From positions 741,501 through 805,500 of the forward strand of contig WPIO01000063.1 in NCBI GenBank assembly GCA_009760855.2: a stretch of DNA of 64,000 nt. Direction: 5' to 3'. The position numbers and the translations under genes were made by a program. Positions 35,090 through 46,335 of the stretch are shown piece by piece. The stretch is from Cristatella mucedo. Taxonomy: Eukaryota > Bryozoa > Phylactolaemata > Cristatellidae. How positions within the stretch are numbered: the first letter of the stretch is position 1; the number at the start of each line of letters is the position of its first letter. The notes under the pieces were generated by a model. That model saw only the letters and a program-made list of their open reading frames with translations, made no database searches and was not told the origin of the DNA.

Positions 35090-35791
35090 TTTCGTATAAA
35101 AGTTATCTAAAGATAAATAGGTTAGTCGAATCGCTATTGCACATGAACCCGCTTCTTCTCTCGGCGGCATAAGGCTCGCGCGCGAGACTTCTGCCGCCGA
35201 GGCAAGGCTGCGAACAGAAGCGCCCCCTGCTGGCTGCAGGCCGCGCCGACGCTACGGCGCCGCCTGCCGCCAGACGCGCGCCGGGTGGGGGCGGTCGCCT
35301 CTCCCGTCCATGCCCGCGACGCGCTCTCAAGAGTCGCGCAATCGTTCCCGCTTGCGAACGAAGCTTCGGTCGGCGTCTCCGAGGTGACTGACCCCCGAGA
35401 GACGCGGCGACGTCCGGTTGCGCGAGGTCGCCTTCGCAATCCAATCTCGGCGCAAGTGGTTCGGTTGCAAGCGGCGCCGGCAGGCGCTTCCGCCGGCCGG
35501 CGCTTCCCGCTCCCGCCGCCGCTTCCGCCGTGCGCTGCCGCCGTCGTCGAGCGCCGTTCGGTGTCCATTGCCACGTAGTCCATTCGACGTCCGGCGCGGC
35601 TGGCCTGCCTTCGGGGTGGCCGTCGCCATCCCCCCCTCGGGCCACCCGCCCTCTCGCCGCCGCTCGAGTGGCGCGCGGGTGCGGCAGCGTATCGCGCCGC
35701 TCCGCCGCGCCGCACATGGACGGAGGAGGCGGGTAGGCATTGCGTAGACTCGGATAAACTGATCCGCCACTAAGCGGCGATGGCGGCGGCG

Positions 35792-36220
35792 TCAGACGAC
35801 CATGCCGCTCTGCATTCCCAGTCCGGCTGACGCGAACCCGCAGTGCGAGGTGATGTACGGCGACCCCTGGTGGCTCAGCCCGAAGCCACCGCCGCTGCCG
35901 CCGCCGTACATGGCGCCGCTCGCCGTCGAGGTGCCGTAGCCGAACTGCTGGCTGGCGGCGAACGGCGAGCCCCCGTTCGCGGCAAACTGCGGCAGCGCGT
36001 TGCCTGCGGCACTCAGGCTCGACGAGAACGGCGCGTAGCCTTTCGGGTCGACGCCGCCGCACTCCGTCGCGGCGGCGGCCGACGCCGCCGCCGACTGCTT
36101 CAGCAGCAGCGACGGCTCGCAATCTGTGGCCCCGTATTTACGCCCCTTCTTGGACTTGGACGAGATTTTCCGGTTTCTCGTCTGGATGCCGTCCTTCTTC
36201 ATGGTGAGCGGCCTGTTCAC
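35792..36220 (-). CDS. GATA1/2/3: GATA coding exon 5 (basic tail and C-terminus)
   Basis: Follows a ctgctgcag acceptor in phase 0 and encodes residues 374-515 plus TGA (35792-35794). It opens with [18 protein letters not shown], the basic tail that lies in the DNA groove next to the C finger, then SSKSKKGRK, a likely nuclear-localisation patch. The rest is Ala/Ser/Gly-rich with no recognised domain and ends in a Met/Val-rich stretch. A 3250-bp intron separates it from exon 4. Confidence 0.96.
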   Translation of the reverse strand: MNRPLTMKKDGIQTRNRKISSKSKKGRKYGATDCEPSLLLKQSAAASAAAATECGGVDPKGYAPFSSSLSAAGNALPQFAANGGSPFAASQQFGYGTSTASGAMYGGGSGGGFGLSHQGSPYITSHCGFASAGLGMQSGMVV

Positions 36221-38177
36221 CTGCAGCAGACGGCGCGAACGAGGCGCGCTTCGGTGAGCGGCAGCACGACGAGATAGCATCTCGCTAGCCAGCGCGTAGC
36301 GGCGCGCGGTCCCGTCGCTAGACAATGGCTCTCCGCCGCCGCGCCCCCCCCCCACCGTCCGTCAGCCCTTGCATGAGACGCCGCCGCCGCAGCAGCAGCA
36401 GCAGCCCGCTCTGACGCTCGGCGCCAGGCGTAGTCGGAGCGTCCGAGAGCCCGCTCGCGTAAGACAAAGAGAGGGGGAGCGCGTCGGCGACCGGACGTCG
36501 TCTGCGGCGGTGGTGGCGAGAAGCTCGCGAAGCAGAGGGTAGCCGCCGCCGCCGCGAGCGGAGACCGATGTCATTTCGGCCGCCGCATCGTTTGTGCGTC
36601 ACGCCAGAGCGAGAAAGCAGCACGCAGTCCGCACGACGATGTCCAAACGGAAGCTGAAACTATTTCGCACTGCCCCCGCGGGGCTAGCGCGAGAAATTGC
36701 CGCCGCGATCCGCTTGAGAGTTTATCGGCACTGGCGCCTGAGCGGCGAATCGCTTCGCACAGGGATGCGCACTGCTACAGCGTCAGTAGCCAAAAGATAC
36801 GCAGTGCTACAGCGTCAGTAGCCAAAGGGGGGCGACGCAAAATACTCGCTGTACCGCTGTGAAAAGACTCCGACCGAGTTTCCACCCGATTTTCGAAGAC
36901 GTCGGCTCTATTTTGGCGGACGGAACAAACGTTTCTACGAGATGCAGTAGATATACATTCTCGCTCGTGTTTGAGTTCGTCTAAAGTAGCCGCCAAAGTA
37001 CGCAGGCGACCGTATTTCTTCGGCCGTCGGTCGCCGGCCAGTCCGCCGAGTCAGCGGAAGCGAGTCAGCCTCATTACAAATGCTCGCACCGCAGAGCCCG
37101 TCGGCGATCGTCCAGCGTTACAGCGAGGCAGCGGTGGCATTGCGATGCAACAGTCCGACACTATCGAGTTGTAAATTGCAGGACACTCTTATGGCCACTT
37201 TGTAAAGCCATCGCACTTCCGCGCCGGCCGACGTGTAATTGAGACCGGAAGGAAGTGAATCCAGCCGTGGGGACCTAGGGGTCCCGATTTGAGCACCCGC
37301 TTTCAGCTTCGCAGTCTGGTGCGCGCGACCGTCTCTCGGCGGCGGTCGCGGCGGCGAGCGACCATCTAATGGGGTCCTATTAGCGCCTCGGGTACTCGCC
37401 GCAGAACCCTATAATAACGCGTCTGGAAAACGATACGTTTGACCGCCCGTCTTCTTTGGCCGCAGCAGACGGCCGGCAGGGCGCTATTGTACGCTGGGTC
37501 TCGGCTGGATCCTCCCTCATTAGCCGATGTCAAAAGCTCGACCGCAGCGACGGCCCGAGCCGAAGCCGATGGTCGCCGACGTCGCGGGCCGCCGCCGCGC
37601 CGCGGCGACTAGGCGTCCCGGAGGCGCCTAAATGGCTTTTTAGCAACGGCGACAACCACAAAGCCGCAGCCGTCGCTGCCTCAGAGGTGAGACGCGGTCA
37701 AAAGCGACGCACTTGTAGTCGCGGGGTGCATCGAGCCTCTCTATCTCCCTCTCTCCCCCACCCACCCACCCACCCCCCGAGGGACTGCTTCTATTTATGT
37801 AGTTCAATTACCCGCTGAGATACGAAACGGCGGCTAAGTAGGGGGCGATCGTTCGTGCGGCAGCCCCAACAAGATAAGCCGAGGACGATTGTCTGCGGAG
37901 TGATCGCTCGAGCGTGAGCCCACTCGAAGAGGCCCGCAGAATTAGAGCGCGCCGCCCACAGGCCGACGTGGCTCAGCCGTCGGACAGCGCCGGAGCAGTC
38001 GCAGCTGGAGGCAACAATAGGCGAGGCTGAGGCGAGCGAGATAACAATGCGAAGAAACGACAGACGACAATAACTGCGCCACGGCTATGGATAGCGACCG
38101 GAGCTGGAATTAGCCGCAACGGCCTCGTACGAACGAGTAAATGCATTGGCTACGGCGTGGCCAATGTTTAAAAAGCT

Positions 38178-38213
<36 letters not shown>

Positions 38214-41200
38214 GGAGAGAGGTGGAGAGACCCGGAGGGGGAGAGAGAGGGGAGGGAGATAGGGGGAGGGATAGGGAAAGGGAGAGGGAGAGGAAGAGGG
38301 GGAGAAGGGGAGGGATAGAGAGGGGGAAGGATAGAGAGGGGGAGGGAGAGAGAGGAGGAGGAGGGAGAGAGGTGGAGAAGAGTAAGAGAGGCAAAGACGG
38401 AGAAGGACCGCGTCAACCTCGGGGCCGAACTCGGGGAATTTGACAGCGGTGACAGTTCTTGGAGATTAGAGATCTCGCGCGCACGCGATCACTAGATATC
38501 CCCATCGCGCGCGCGCCCTCGCTCGGTGACGCGAACGGCGTTGCGCCTGCTGCTCACAGGAGCAGCGTCGGCTGTGGCTTCACGCGTCGGCCGCGCTCGC
38601 GCGGCACCGGCACGGCATGCGCGAGCTGCGTCTCGCGGCGGGTCCGCAGCCTCGGTCTCGCAGCCCCCCTCACCCCTGCGCGCGCCGCCGCCGTCTCGTC
38701 GGGCCGCGCTGCCATTGAAAAGCGCGAGGCGCTGCTGCTGCTGGCGGCGTGAATGATTCGATGTCTGCAGGACAAAAACATCGGCATGCCGAGGCATTAA
38801 GAAAAGAGCTCGCCGAAGTATCCTCTCCGCACGCAAGTATCATTCTGTTTACGCCTTGGGAATTATTTTCGCGGCGGATTCGCGGCTCTAGCGCGCACAA
38901 TGGCCCGCCGGCGGAGCCGATTCATTCGGCGGCTCTATGTTTTGCACACATAGAACAGCATCGCAAAGAACGGCTCAATGGGCGACGCCGGGCGCTTCCT
39001 TTGATATGCATTGTTCCATTTTATTTTTCATTTCACGTTCGGCTGGCCGGCGTGTTAGGCTATAGTTGACTTGCCGTACAATACGCACGGCTCCCTAATA
39101 ATGAAATCCGCGCCCGCTACAATGGCTCGAGGACGCCGTCCCCCCTTGTAATGACGACGCCACGCTACAGGTTGAAACGTGCGGACCGGATCACCACCGC
39201 CGCCACCGCCACCGTCGCCGCCGCTACCGCTACCAGCGCGGCGGCGGCGGTGGCGTCCGACGGCCGCACCGACAGTGAATAAAGCGCGGCTGCGGGCCCT
39301 CCCCAGCGGCCCAAGTCGGCCCGCCGCCGCCGCCGCAGCAGACGCGCCGCGACAGCGGATGCGGCGGCGGTCATTGTTCGGCGCGTTTCATTTCGCCGCT
39401 ATTCGGCGGTCGCCGCTGCGAGCCGTCGCGCGACGCTCTTCAAAGACGCGGTCGGCACGGCTGTACTCACGTTGTGCAGCTTGTAGTATAGACCGCAGGC
39501 ATTGCAAACTGGGTCGCCGCTTCCGTTTCTTCGCCACAGCGTGGTGGTGCTGGTGCCGCAGTTGGCGCAGCTGGTGCCCGCCCGTCTCGCTGCCGACTGC
39601 AAGCGCGACCGACGCACATCGTTGGACAAGCGCTCTACGCTGCGCGAGCGCCGACGATCGCCCGCGGCGGCCGGCCGGCGAAGGAGCGACGAGCGCAGGC
39701 ACATCCGGGCGCGTGGAGTAGCGCGCGCCGGAAGCGTCGGAGCGCGGACGCGCGGCGCAGGCTCTCGGTCTCGCGGCGGCGGCATCGTGCAGGAGAACGC
39801 GGGCGGCGCACGAGCGGCCGCCGCGCGCCGCGCCGCCCGCGATCGCTCACCAGTCGCCGCTTGGGCTTTATGAGTGGCCTGCTCGAGCCGTTCATCTTGT
39901 GGTAGAGTCCGCAAGCGTTGCACAGGTAGTGGCCCGTCCCGTCGCGCCTCCAGAGCGGCGTCGATGTGGCGCCACAATTGACGCACTCCCGTCCTTCTGC
40001 GAAATCCGAAGAGAGGCGTTCGCGCGAGCGATGATTCGAGCGGCGCCGCAGCGGCGCGCGCGCGAGCTAGCGGCGGCGGCGGCGGTGGCGGCCCTCTATT
40101 CACGATGGCCTCGCAAAATCTCCACGATGCGAGATGGCGGCGCAGCGGGCTGCTGCGATTTCGAGCGAAAAGGCTCGCAAGCGCACGCGCTAAGAGAGGT
40201 CGCGTAAGCTCGGCGGCCGTTGAGACGCGCCACGACGCAACCGAGCGCCGTGGCCGCCGTCGCCGCGGCGGCGGCGCTCCGGCAAGCTGCTCCTAGTTAA
40301 GCGCACGCGCGTGACTTGTGGGAGGGGGGTGTGCGAAGTGAGTAATTCAATCAAAATGGCTGCGGCGTGCTCATCAGGTGCCCTTTGTTGCGCCGGCAAT
40401 TGCCCCGGTTGCCGCTAGCGTTGCGTTCGGTTTTCGGCCGGTTCTGCCTGCCGCGCGAGCGAGCGCACGCGCGCGCGCTAGCCGAAGGGCGCCCCGCCGA
40501 ACCCGGACAGCGGTCGGTCGCCGGTGTGCCGCGCGGCGGCGCCGACAACGCCGCGCGCACTCGCGAGAGCCACCCCGCAGCGGGCGCCCGGCCTCAACTT
40601 CCTCGCTTCGCTCTTTGGCGTAGCCGTGCCGCCAGAGCGCGGATCCGGAAAAAAGCAGCGAGACTCACCTGAGTGAGATCTGGTCTTGCTTCTGGCTTTG
40701 GGCGAGCCGCCGCCGCTGTCCACGTCAGGGCTCGGCTTGAAAAGGCTGTCGTGATGGACGGCGTACTCTCTGTACGGCGAATATAGATGAGCCTGGAGAC
40801 CGGCGGGAGCGAAGGCGCTGTCCGTCTCCGACTTGAATCCTTTGGGATCCGCGCAATCGCCGTCCGATTGCGCCTGCGCGTCTTTCGGCGGCGTGGGCGG
40901 AAATCCTGCGTGCTGCGGGGACGGGGGCTGCTGCTGCTGCTGGGCCAGAGCTTGAAACGCCGCCGCCGCCGCCGGTCCGTGCTGCAGCTGCATCTGCAGC
41001 TGGTGCTGGTGCTGGTGCTGCTGCTGCTGCTGGTAGACGTGCTTGGGAAGCTGGCCGATCCACGACGGCTGCCTCGCTGACGCCGCCGCGGCCGCCATCG
41101 AGGCGACGGGCTTGCCGCCGCCGCCGTCGCCGGCAGCTATCCAAGGCGCGATGCTCGCGTGCCAGTGAGGACGGTACGCCTGCTGCTGGAGCTGCTGCTG

Positions 41201-41733
41201 CTGGTGCTGGTGCTGCTGCTGCTGGTGATGGTGCTGCTGCTGCTGCTGCTGGTGATGGTTCATGGCTGCGAGAAGAAACGAAAACAAGCATAAATAAACA
41301 AATAAATAAATACATAAGTAAATAAATAAATAAGCGGGCTTCTATCGCGCGACGGGAACTCGAAGTTGGCCTCGGCAGACGAAGCAGTTTCGCTGCGCGC
41401 TAGCAGCAAAGGCGCTCCTGGGGCGCTGCGCGCGCGGGAAGGGGGGTAGGAGCGGCCGCGGGAGCGATCGGGCGCCATCGCACCTTGCGGCCTGTACGGC
41501 GATCGGATGGCGGCCGTCGAGTAGTAGTGACCGACGCTACCGTCCAGCTGGTTGAGAAAGCCCTCCGGAGCCATGTCGGCCTCGACGTGAGCGGACAGCA
41601 GCGAGTGGTCCAGCATGGTCCCGGAGGTGGCGGCGACGGTGCGACCGTACGGCCAGTGGTAGGCGCCGCTTCCGCTGCCGCCGCCGCCGGCGCCTCCGTG
41701 CTCCGCCATTGCAGACGTCATGGCCGCGTCCAT
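35792..41733 (-). CDS. GATA1/2/3: GATA1/2/3-class zinc-finger transcription factor, five coding exons
   Basis: Nuclear DNA-binding regulator that should bind WGATAR sites. Coding exons on the minus strand are 41733-41484, 41265-40669, 39996-39851, 39596-39471 and 36220-35792, all with GT-AG introns. They total 1548 nt, or 515 residues plus stop. Both CX2C-X17-CX2C fingers are complete: Cys287/290/308/311 (N finger) and Cys341/344/362/365 (C finger), followed by a basic tail at about 374-401. The C-finger context [15 protein letters not shown] is the GATA1/2/3 type; GATA4/5/6 usually read MKLHGV.RPLAMRK. The FPPTPPKD motif (205-212) also fits GATA1/2/3. Two Gln/His-rich runs (about 87-112 and 162-179) are low complexity. 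The first Met (41731-41733) gives the longest frame, but Met9 (41707-41709) has better start context (purine at -3, G at +4), so the true start may be 8 residues in. The gene looks intact. No second gene overlaps it. The exact vertebrate paralogue does not apply. Confidence 0.96.
36221..39470 (-). other. GATA intron 4 (3250 bp)
   Basis: This is the largest intron of the gene, between the C-finger exon and the last exon. It contains a purine-rich plus-strand repeat (38178-38390), a 25-bp direct duplication near 36776-36824 (gctacagcgtcagtagccaa twice), short CCG runs and, at about 38750-39090, a block of lower CpG content. I see no transposon copy and no convincing extra exon. Long open frames here are CpG-driven. 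Confidence 0.8.
38178..38390. repeat. (CAGA)n followed by GGGAGA-type purine tract
   Basis: A short (CAGA)n run (about 38190-38212) then about 180 bp of G/A-only sequence inside GATA intron 4. On the gene's sense strand it is a polypyrimidine tract. Confidence 0.9.
39471..39596 (-). CDS. GATA1/2/3: GATA coding exon 4 (C-terminal zinc finger)
   Basis: A 126-nt exon (42 codons, phase 0 at both ends) from a cttgcag acceptor to an AAC/gtgagt donor, encoding residues 332-373. The DNA-binding finger has Cys341, Cys344, Cys362 and Cys365, with [16 protein letters not shown] between and after the pairs. The start [13 protein letters not shown] is close to the vertebrate [13 protein letters not shown]. 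This is the principal WGATAR-binding module of the family. Its size matches the equivalent vertebrate exon as I recall it. Confidence 0.97.
39851..39996 (-). CDS. GATA1/2/3: GATA coding exon 3 (N-terminal zinc finger)
   Basis: A 146-nt exon from a ttcgcag acceptor to a CTG/gtgagc donor. It completes Glu283 and ends on a full codon (Leu331, phase 0). The finger runs [19 protein letters not shown] and then the second Cys pair, followed by the linker ending KPKRRL. The N finger in this family stabilises binding at double GATA sites and contacts FOG-type cofactors. The only notable change against vertebrate GATA2/3 is Ser-Ser for Gln-Asn just after KMNG. Exon size and both phases equal those I recall for vertebrate GATA1-3. 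Confidence 0.97.
39997..40668 (-). other. GATA intron 2 (672 bp)
   Basis: Lies between the transactivation exon and the N-finger exon. It is CpG-dense with short GGC runs. The donor is gtgagt and the acceptor ttcgcag. No repeat family or additional exon is visible. Confidence 0.85.
40669..41265 (-). CDS. GATA1/2/3: GATA coding exon 2 (transactivation region)
   Basis: Begins after a ttctcgcag acceptor and completes Ala84 from exon 1. It encodes residues 85-282 and one base of Glu283, ending at a TCAG/gtgagt donor. It holds the two Gln/His-rich tracts, several Ala runs, FPPTPPKD (205-212), a YSPYREY segment (245-251) and a basic Ser-rich end ([10 protein letters not shown]) that corresponds to the KQRSKARSCSE lead-in to the N finger in vertebrate GATA2/3. 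The Gln runs are mostly CAG codons, seen as CTG on the plus strand, so their length is probably polymorphic. Confidence 0.94.
41484..41733 (-). CDS. GATA1/2/3: GATA coding exon 1 (N-terminus)
   Basis: Encodes residues 1-83 and the first base of codon 84, ending at a CAAG/gtgcga donor (phase 1). A Gly/Ser-rich start is followed by an acidic-hydrophobic stretch ([15 protein letters not shown], then a Tyr-Tyr pair) that resembles the conserved N-terminal block of GATA1/2/3 proteins, vertebrate form EVDVFFNHLDSQGNPYY. There is no in-frame stop between the first Met and the likely upstream splice acceptor at 41774, so the start rests on the first Met only. The intron to exon 2 is 218 bp and AT-rich, with a pyrimidine tract before its acceptor. 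Confidence 0.92.
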
Positions 41734-41780
41734 TCGCGCTCGCCGCGGGCCGCTCGTCAGCGACGACGGCAGACTGCAAG
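41734..41780 (-). promoter_or_regulatory. Likely 5'-UTR splice acceptor upstream of GATA start
   Basis: On the minus strand a pyrimidine-rich ctctcgcttgcag ends at 41774, 40 nt before the first Met. It looks like a 3' splice site, so a separate non-coding first exon further upstream (plus coordinates above 41780) is likely. I could not place that exon or the promoter. Transcript data would be needed to rule out a simple unspliced leader. Confidence 0.45.
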
Positions 41781-42238
41781 CGAGAGGGACGTTGCAGTGC
41801 GCGTCAGCCCAGCGGCCGTCGGCGAGGGCGCCGACGGCTGCGGCGAAGGTCTAACGAGCAAGCGGGCGGGCGACCTCCCGCCCCTCGCCCACCTGCCCAC
41901 CCACCGCATCCGCCCAGCTCACGCGCCCCTCCCTTCGCGGCCTGGCGCCGCCTCGGCGCCTGGCCGAGACGGAGCGGGCCGTTCCGGTTCCAGCGGCGGT
42001 ATGCGCAGCCGATCGGGGGCTCGGATGCGCAGGGGAAGCGGCGGCGGCGGCGGCGGCGGGTAGCGCGGGCGGGCGGCGCCGCCGGAGGCATCCGCCCGGT
42101 CGCCGCTCGCGGGCAGCTGTCCGTCCGCCCGGTGGCGGAGCAGACGTGCGCTCGCGCGGGGCGGAGCTGGTCCGCAGCCGGTTCGCGCCGCCGACTGCTT
42201 CTCGGAACCCCCGCGGAGCCGCAGCTGCGCGTCCGCCG

Positions 42239-42287
42239 TCGCGAAGCGGTCGCTATGGCGGCCGCTATGGCGGCGACCGCTTCGCGA
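42239..42287. repeat. Perfect 15-bp inverted repeat upstream of GATA
   Basis: Arms TCGCGAAGCGGTCGC (42239-42253) and GCGACCGCTTCGCGA (42273-42287), with a 19-nt spacer that contains GCGGCCGC and two copies of tatggcgg-like sequence. It lies about 510 bp upstream of the first Met, possibly in the promoter. Confidence 0.8.
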
Positions 42288-42903
42288 ACGCGATTGGCGA
42301 CGTCTTTCTTTCACCGGCGAGTAGTGGAGGCGCAGCGCGTCGGCGGAGAACGAGTCTCTCTCGACCAAGTGAGGCGATGCCCTCCGATTCGGCCAGATTG
42401 CTGGACCGCCGGCGAGCGCTATTATTCACGATCGCTTTTTGCCCCGATCGTACCGACGACCCGCGGTGCACGCCCTACACGGAGCGGCGATCGCTCGCCG
42501 GAACTCGTCCGCAAGCTCGCGATCCGTCGGCGCCACTGCTGTCGACGATACGCTACCAGGCGTGACGCGCGCGGTACGAGCTTTCGCGATGCGCCGAGCG
42601 CGACCGGCGCCTACCTGTTGATCGACGAAGATGACGACGTCTGCGACGTCAGCTCGACGCTCGAGCTGCGTAGGGCGGCGGCGAGGGCTCAGAATCCGGC
42701 CGGTCCGAGAGAAGCGCACGCTATGGGCGTGACAGCGATCGCGGCGCGCTTTTGTAGTGCAGTTTCGTTCGCATTCAAATGCGGCTCGTTTCGTCGCGGC
42801 ATTATTTCGCCGGCGCCAGACGACCGCTGGGTCATTAATTCGCGACCTGACGGCCGTCCAATCGGACGCGACCGGGCAGCTGCTCGATTACGGAGGCGGT
42901 CCT

Positions 42904-43117
<214 letters not shown>

Positions 43118-44205
43118 CGGCCGATTCCCGCCGCCACCGTGCCCCCCGAGACGGCCGAGCGTGAAAACTCGGACCGTGTGCAAGGGCGCGCCCGCGGAAG
43201 TCGCCTCGATCGCGCGGATCGCCTCGGCGACGCGACGCGCCTCGCCCGCAGCCACGCGTTCGCCGTGTCCGGCGAACTCGTGGACGACGGCGGCCGCGTG
43301 ATGCACTCGCAAACCGGAAGACGCGCGTAGACGACCGATGACCGCCATCGCCGCCGCCGTTGCCTCCGCCAAGGCAATGCTGTTCATAAACCGCGCGCGC
43401 GCGCGCGTTCTGATGCCCCCTTTTGCCATCGTCGACGCCCGATCGGCTGCGCGCCGGTGCTGCTCGTCATTGTGACGGCTGAAATTCGGACACGCGTGGC
43501 GTCGACCGAGATCGTCCCTGCGAGCTGGCCCGGTCGGCGCTTCCAGCACTTCCGGTCTCTGCGGGCCGCTCCCGCGCGCTGCCGCAGCGAGTCGCCGCCA
43601 GTCTCGCCCGCGGCGTCGCCGAAGCAGCGATGCGCGACATCGCCGCCATTTAGCGGCTCGCAGCAGTAATTAGCCCGCGCTTCTCCTATCTCCGGCGGCG
43701 TAGCCGATAGTCGGTCGATACGCGGCTGGCGGCTTCACTATTTCGGCAGCGGGCGCGTTCGGCAACGGAGACCAGCTCGGCTAAATTCGTCCAGCTTCGT
43801 AGGGCCTCGCTCGGCCTCGCTGCCGAGCGAAACCGAGCGAAGCGACTCTCCTCCGACTGCGGTCAGCCGAGTCGGTTCAGAGCGACGACGACCGTGCCGC
43901 AGCTGCCCCGACGACCGGTGATGACGGCAAAGCTTGCGCTCCCGCAGCCTCGTCGGACAGCGACGCGCCTCGCTGGAGCCGCCCCTCCCCGTACGGCTCT
44001 TATGCGGCGGCGGCGGCGGCGCACCGACACGCTCGGCTGCACGTCGAGGCGCCTAGCTGCGACTACCGGGCCGCCAGGTGCCTTGACGGCGATGCCGGGC
44101 CTCACGCTCAGGGCCCACGCTCGCAGTTGAGAGGCTTTGCCGCTGGGCCGCCGCGGCTCGGCTTTCGCGACCAATGTTAGCCGGGCACGAGCATTAGATC
44201 GAGCG

Positions 44206-44209
44206 AGCG

Positions 44210-44296
<87 letters not shown>
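44206..44296. repeat. (GA)n tract
   Basis: A gcgagcgagc lead-in followed by about 80 bp of GA with one GC interruption. Lies about 2.5 kb upstream of the GATA start. Confidence 0.9.
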
Positions 44297-44298
<2 letters not shown>

Positions 44299-46236
44299 CC
44301 GGAGCAGCTGCCTCTGCAGCTCCGACACTGTCGAGTAGTAGAACGCTGAGCGCTTGCGCTCTCGCACGCGCTCAGCGGTTCGACGGACGCCCGGCTGCTC
44401 TAATCAAGAGCAGCAGACTATGCGTCTCCGTAGTTTGAACCAGCCCTTCTCATAATTTAGCATCGGGCGACAGCGACGTTAATTATTAACTCGGCACTGT
44501 CTGCGTCAGCTCGTTGGCACGCGCGACGGATCGCACCCTACGCCGCCGCGGCCAGCCACGAGCGTTGATGCTGCCGACGCCGCCGCCGCCGCAGCTGCCG
44601 CCTCCGCCTTCAGACACAGCCGCCTCCTGTGGCCACTGCCGCCGTTTCGCGGCCTCACCTACCTAATCAAAGTGCGTATCGGCGGCGGCGGTCTGACGCG
44701 CAGCCGCGTGAGTGATGGCTGCCGCAGGCGGCTGGCGGCCGAGTAAAAACCGTAGCCGGGTGCGTCTCGCGCGATCCTCCCGCCCTGCGCCAGCCGACAG
44801 CAAAAAGAAACGCCGGCCCGGGCCGGGCCTGTGCGGCGCGGTGCAGGGCGTACGGGTGGGCGGCCGCGGGCAACCTGTTGCGCGTTAGCCGCAGCAGGCT
44901 GCATGGTCGGGGAGCGCCGGTATGCGGTTACTTTATCGCGACTTAAATTACCCCCTGACAAGATGAAGCCAGTTAAAGCGCTGCCGACTTCACTGTTCTG
45001 ATCAACACGTAGAAAAAACACCTGCCATCTAATTAGGCGGGCGCGCGTGGCGCGCGCGTGCCTCAAATTGGTAATCGGTTGAATCGCGTGTCTGTTTATT
45101 TTGCAAAGCAGGAAACACTTGCTCAGATCAGTCGATTGCCCTCCCCGCGCGCGCAGAATGACGCTGTGTACATTTTATTTGTCCAACGGCTTTAGCCTTT
45201 CTTGCGATAGCCATTCACGTGGGGGAGTGAGACGACTGCTTACTCCTAGGGGGCTCCTTCGCGTCGACCGTTTTTCGGATCGACCCCGCCGCCGCCGCCG
45301 CGAGTGGCGTGCGTGAGCGAGAACGCTAGCACCCGAACGGGCAAGCGACGCGAGCGAGCCCTGTAGAGCCGCCGCCGCTGCAAGCTCGCGCGCGCAAGGA
45401 ACGGTCGCTCGGCGGCGGCGCCGGCGGCAGCGCTTGCGAGGCGAGCGCGGCGACGAAGGACGGCAGACGAAGAGAGCTAGCGTCGTCATCGTCGCCCGCG
45501 GGCGTCGCCGAGGCGCCCTCGCTGCTGCTCCCCTCCTCAAGTTCGGCGGCCCCGCATCGAGCCGCGCGCGAGCGGCTCGCGCGCTGCGCGGGCGCGCCGC
45601 CGCCGATTTAATTCGCGGTACCTCCTCCGATAATTTGTCTGTGTATTTTTACGAGTCGAAGGCAGTTTTCCTCCTATACGGCGGCTTGTTTGCTCGCAAC
45701 CGCGACAGCTTACCGATAAACAGGAGTAATAAGGCAGCTCGCAGTAATCCGCGCTCCGCCGGCCCGAGCAGCTGCAGCAGTAATCCGCGCTCCGCCGGCC
45801 GCGGCTGCCTCGCTGACATATTCAGTAATCGGATTGCGCAAATGCGACGTCTGGACCAAGCGTCGCTGCGTGACGGCTTCGCTATTGCCACCCGAGGACT
45901 GGGACGAGCGGCGGCTTTGGCGGCGACTAGAGAGACCGGCGAAGTGGAAGCGGCGCCGAGGCCGGCGGCTACGTCGCGGTGCTGCCCTGATGTCGACATA
46001 GCCGCTGAGGAAAAGAAGTGAGCAGCTTAAAAGTCGTCGCCATAATTACTACGATGTACCGTTCTCGCATTGGCGAGGCGATGTTCCTCTAGAGGACGCC
46101 GCCGCAACGACGCGAATTAAATTCCAAGCAGCTCGTGTTTTCTTTCGTCCGAGATTTCTTTCGTCCTTCGACCGTTAGAAAGAGCCACGCGCAGAATGAT
46201 TGATGAAGTTCCGGGAGGAGCGCAGTCGAAGTGCAT

Positions 46237-46335
46237 AGATACAGCAAATGTATAGTGCCTAGAATGAGATCGAGTTGTCTGAGGGCACTATATCAAATGT
46301 ATTTCTATAATTATAATTAATGTATTATATTATAT
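46237..46335 (+). mobile_element. L2-type LINE (or L2-tailed SINE) 3' tail
   Basis: Plus-strand tail with fully complementary arms ATAGTGCC (46252-46259) and GGCACTAT (46284-46291), followed by an AT-rich tail. Both arms differ from the majority AAAGCGCC/GGCGCTTT in a compensating way. Nothing upstream is recognisable. Confidence 0.65.

Noticed and set aside
34080-35110. 147-268 codon Glu/Arg-rich frames on plus and a Ser/Leu/Phe-rich frame on minus
   Set aside because: All arise from the purine minisatellite and adjacent CpG-rich DNA.
39399-40103. 234-codon minus-strand frame reading through the N-finger and C-finger exons
   Set aside because: It joins the two zinc-finger exons only by reading through an intron. 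It is in the wrong frame for the N finger and correct only for the C-finger exon. The spliced model explains both.
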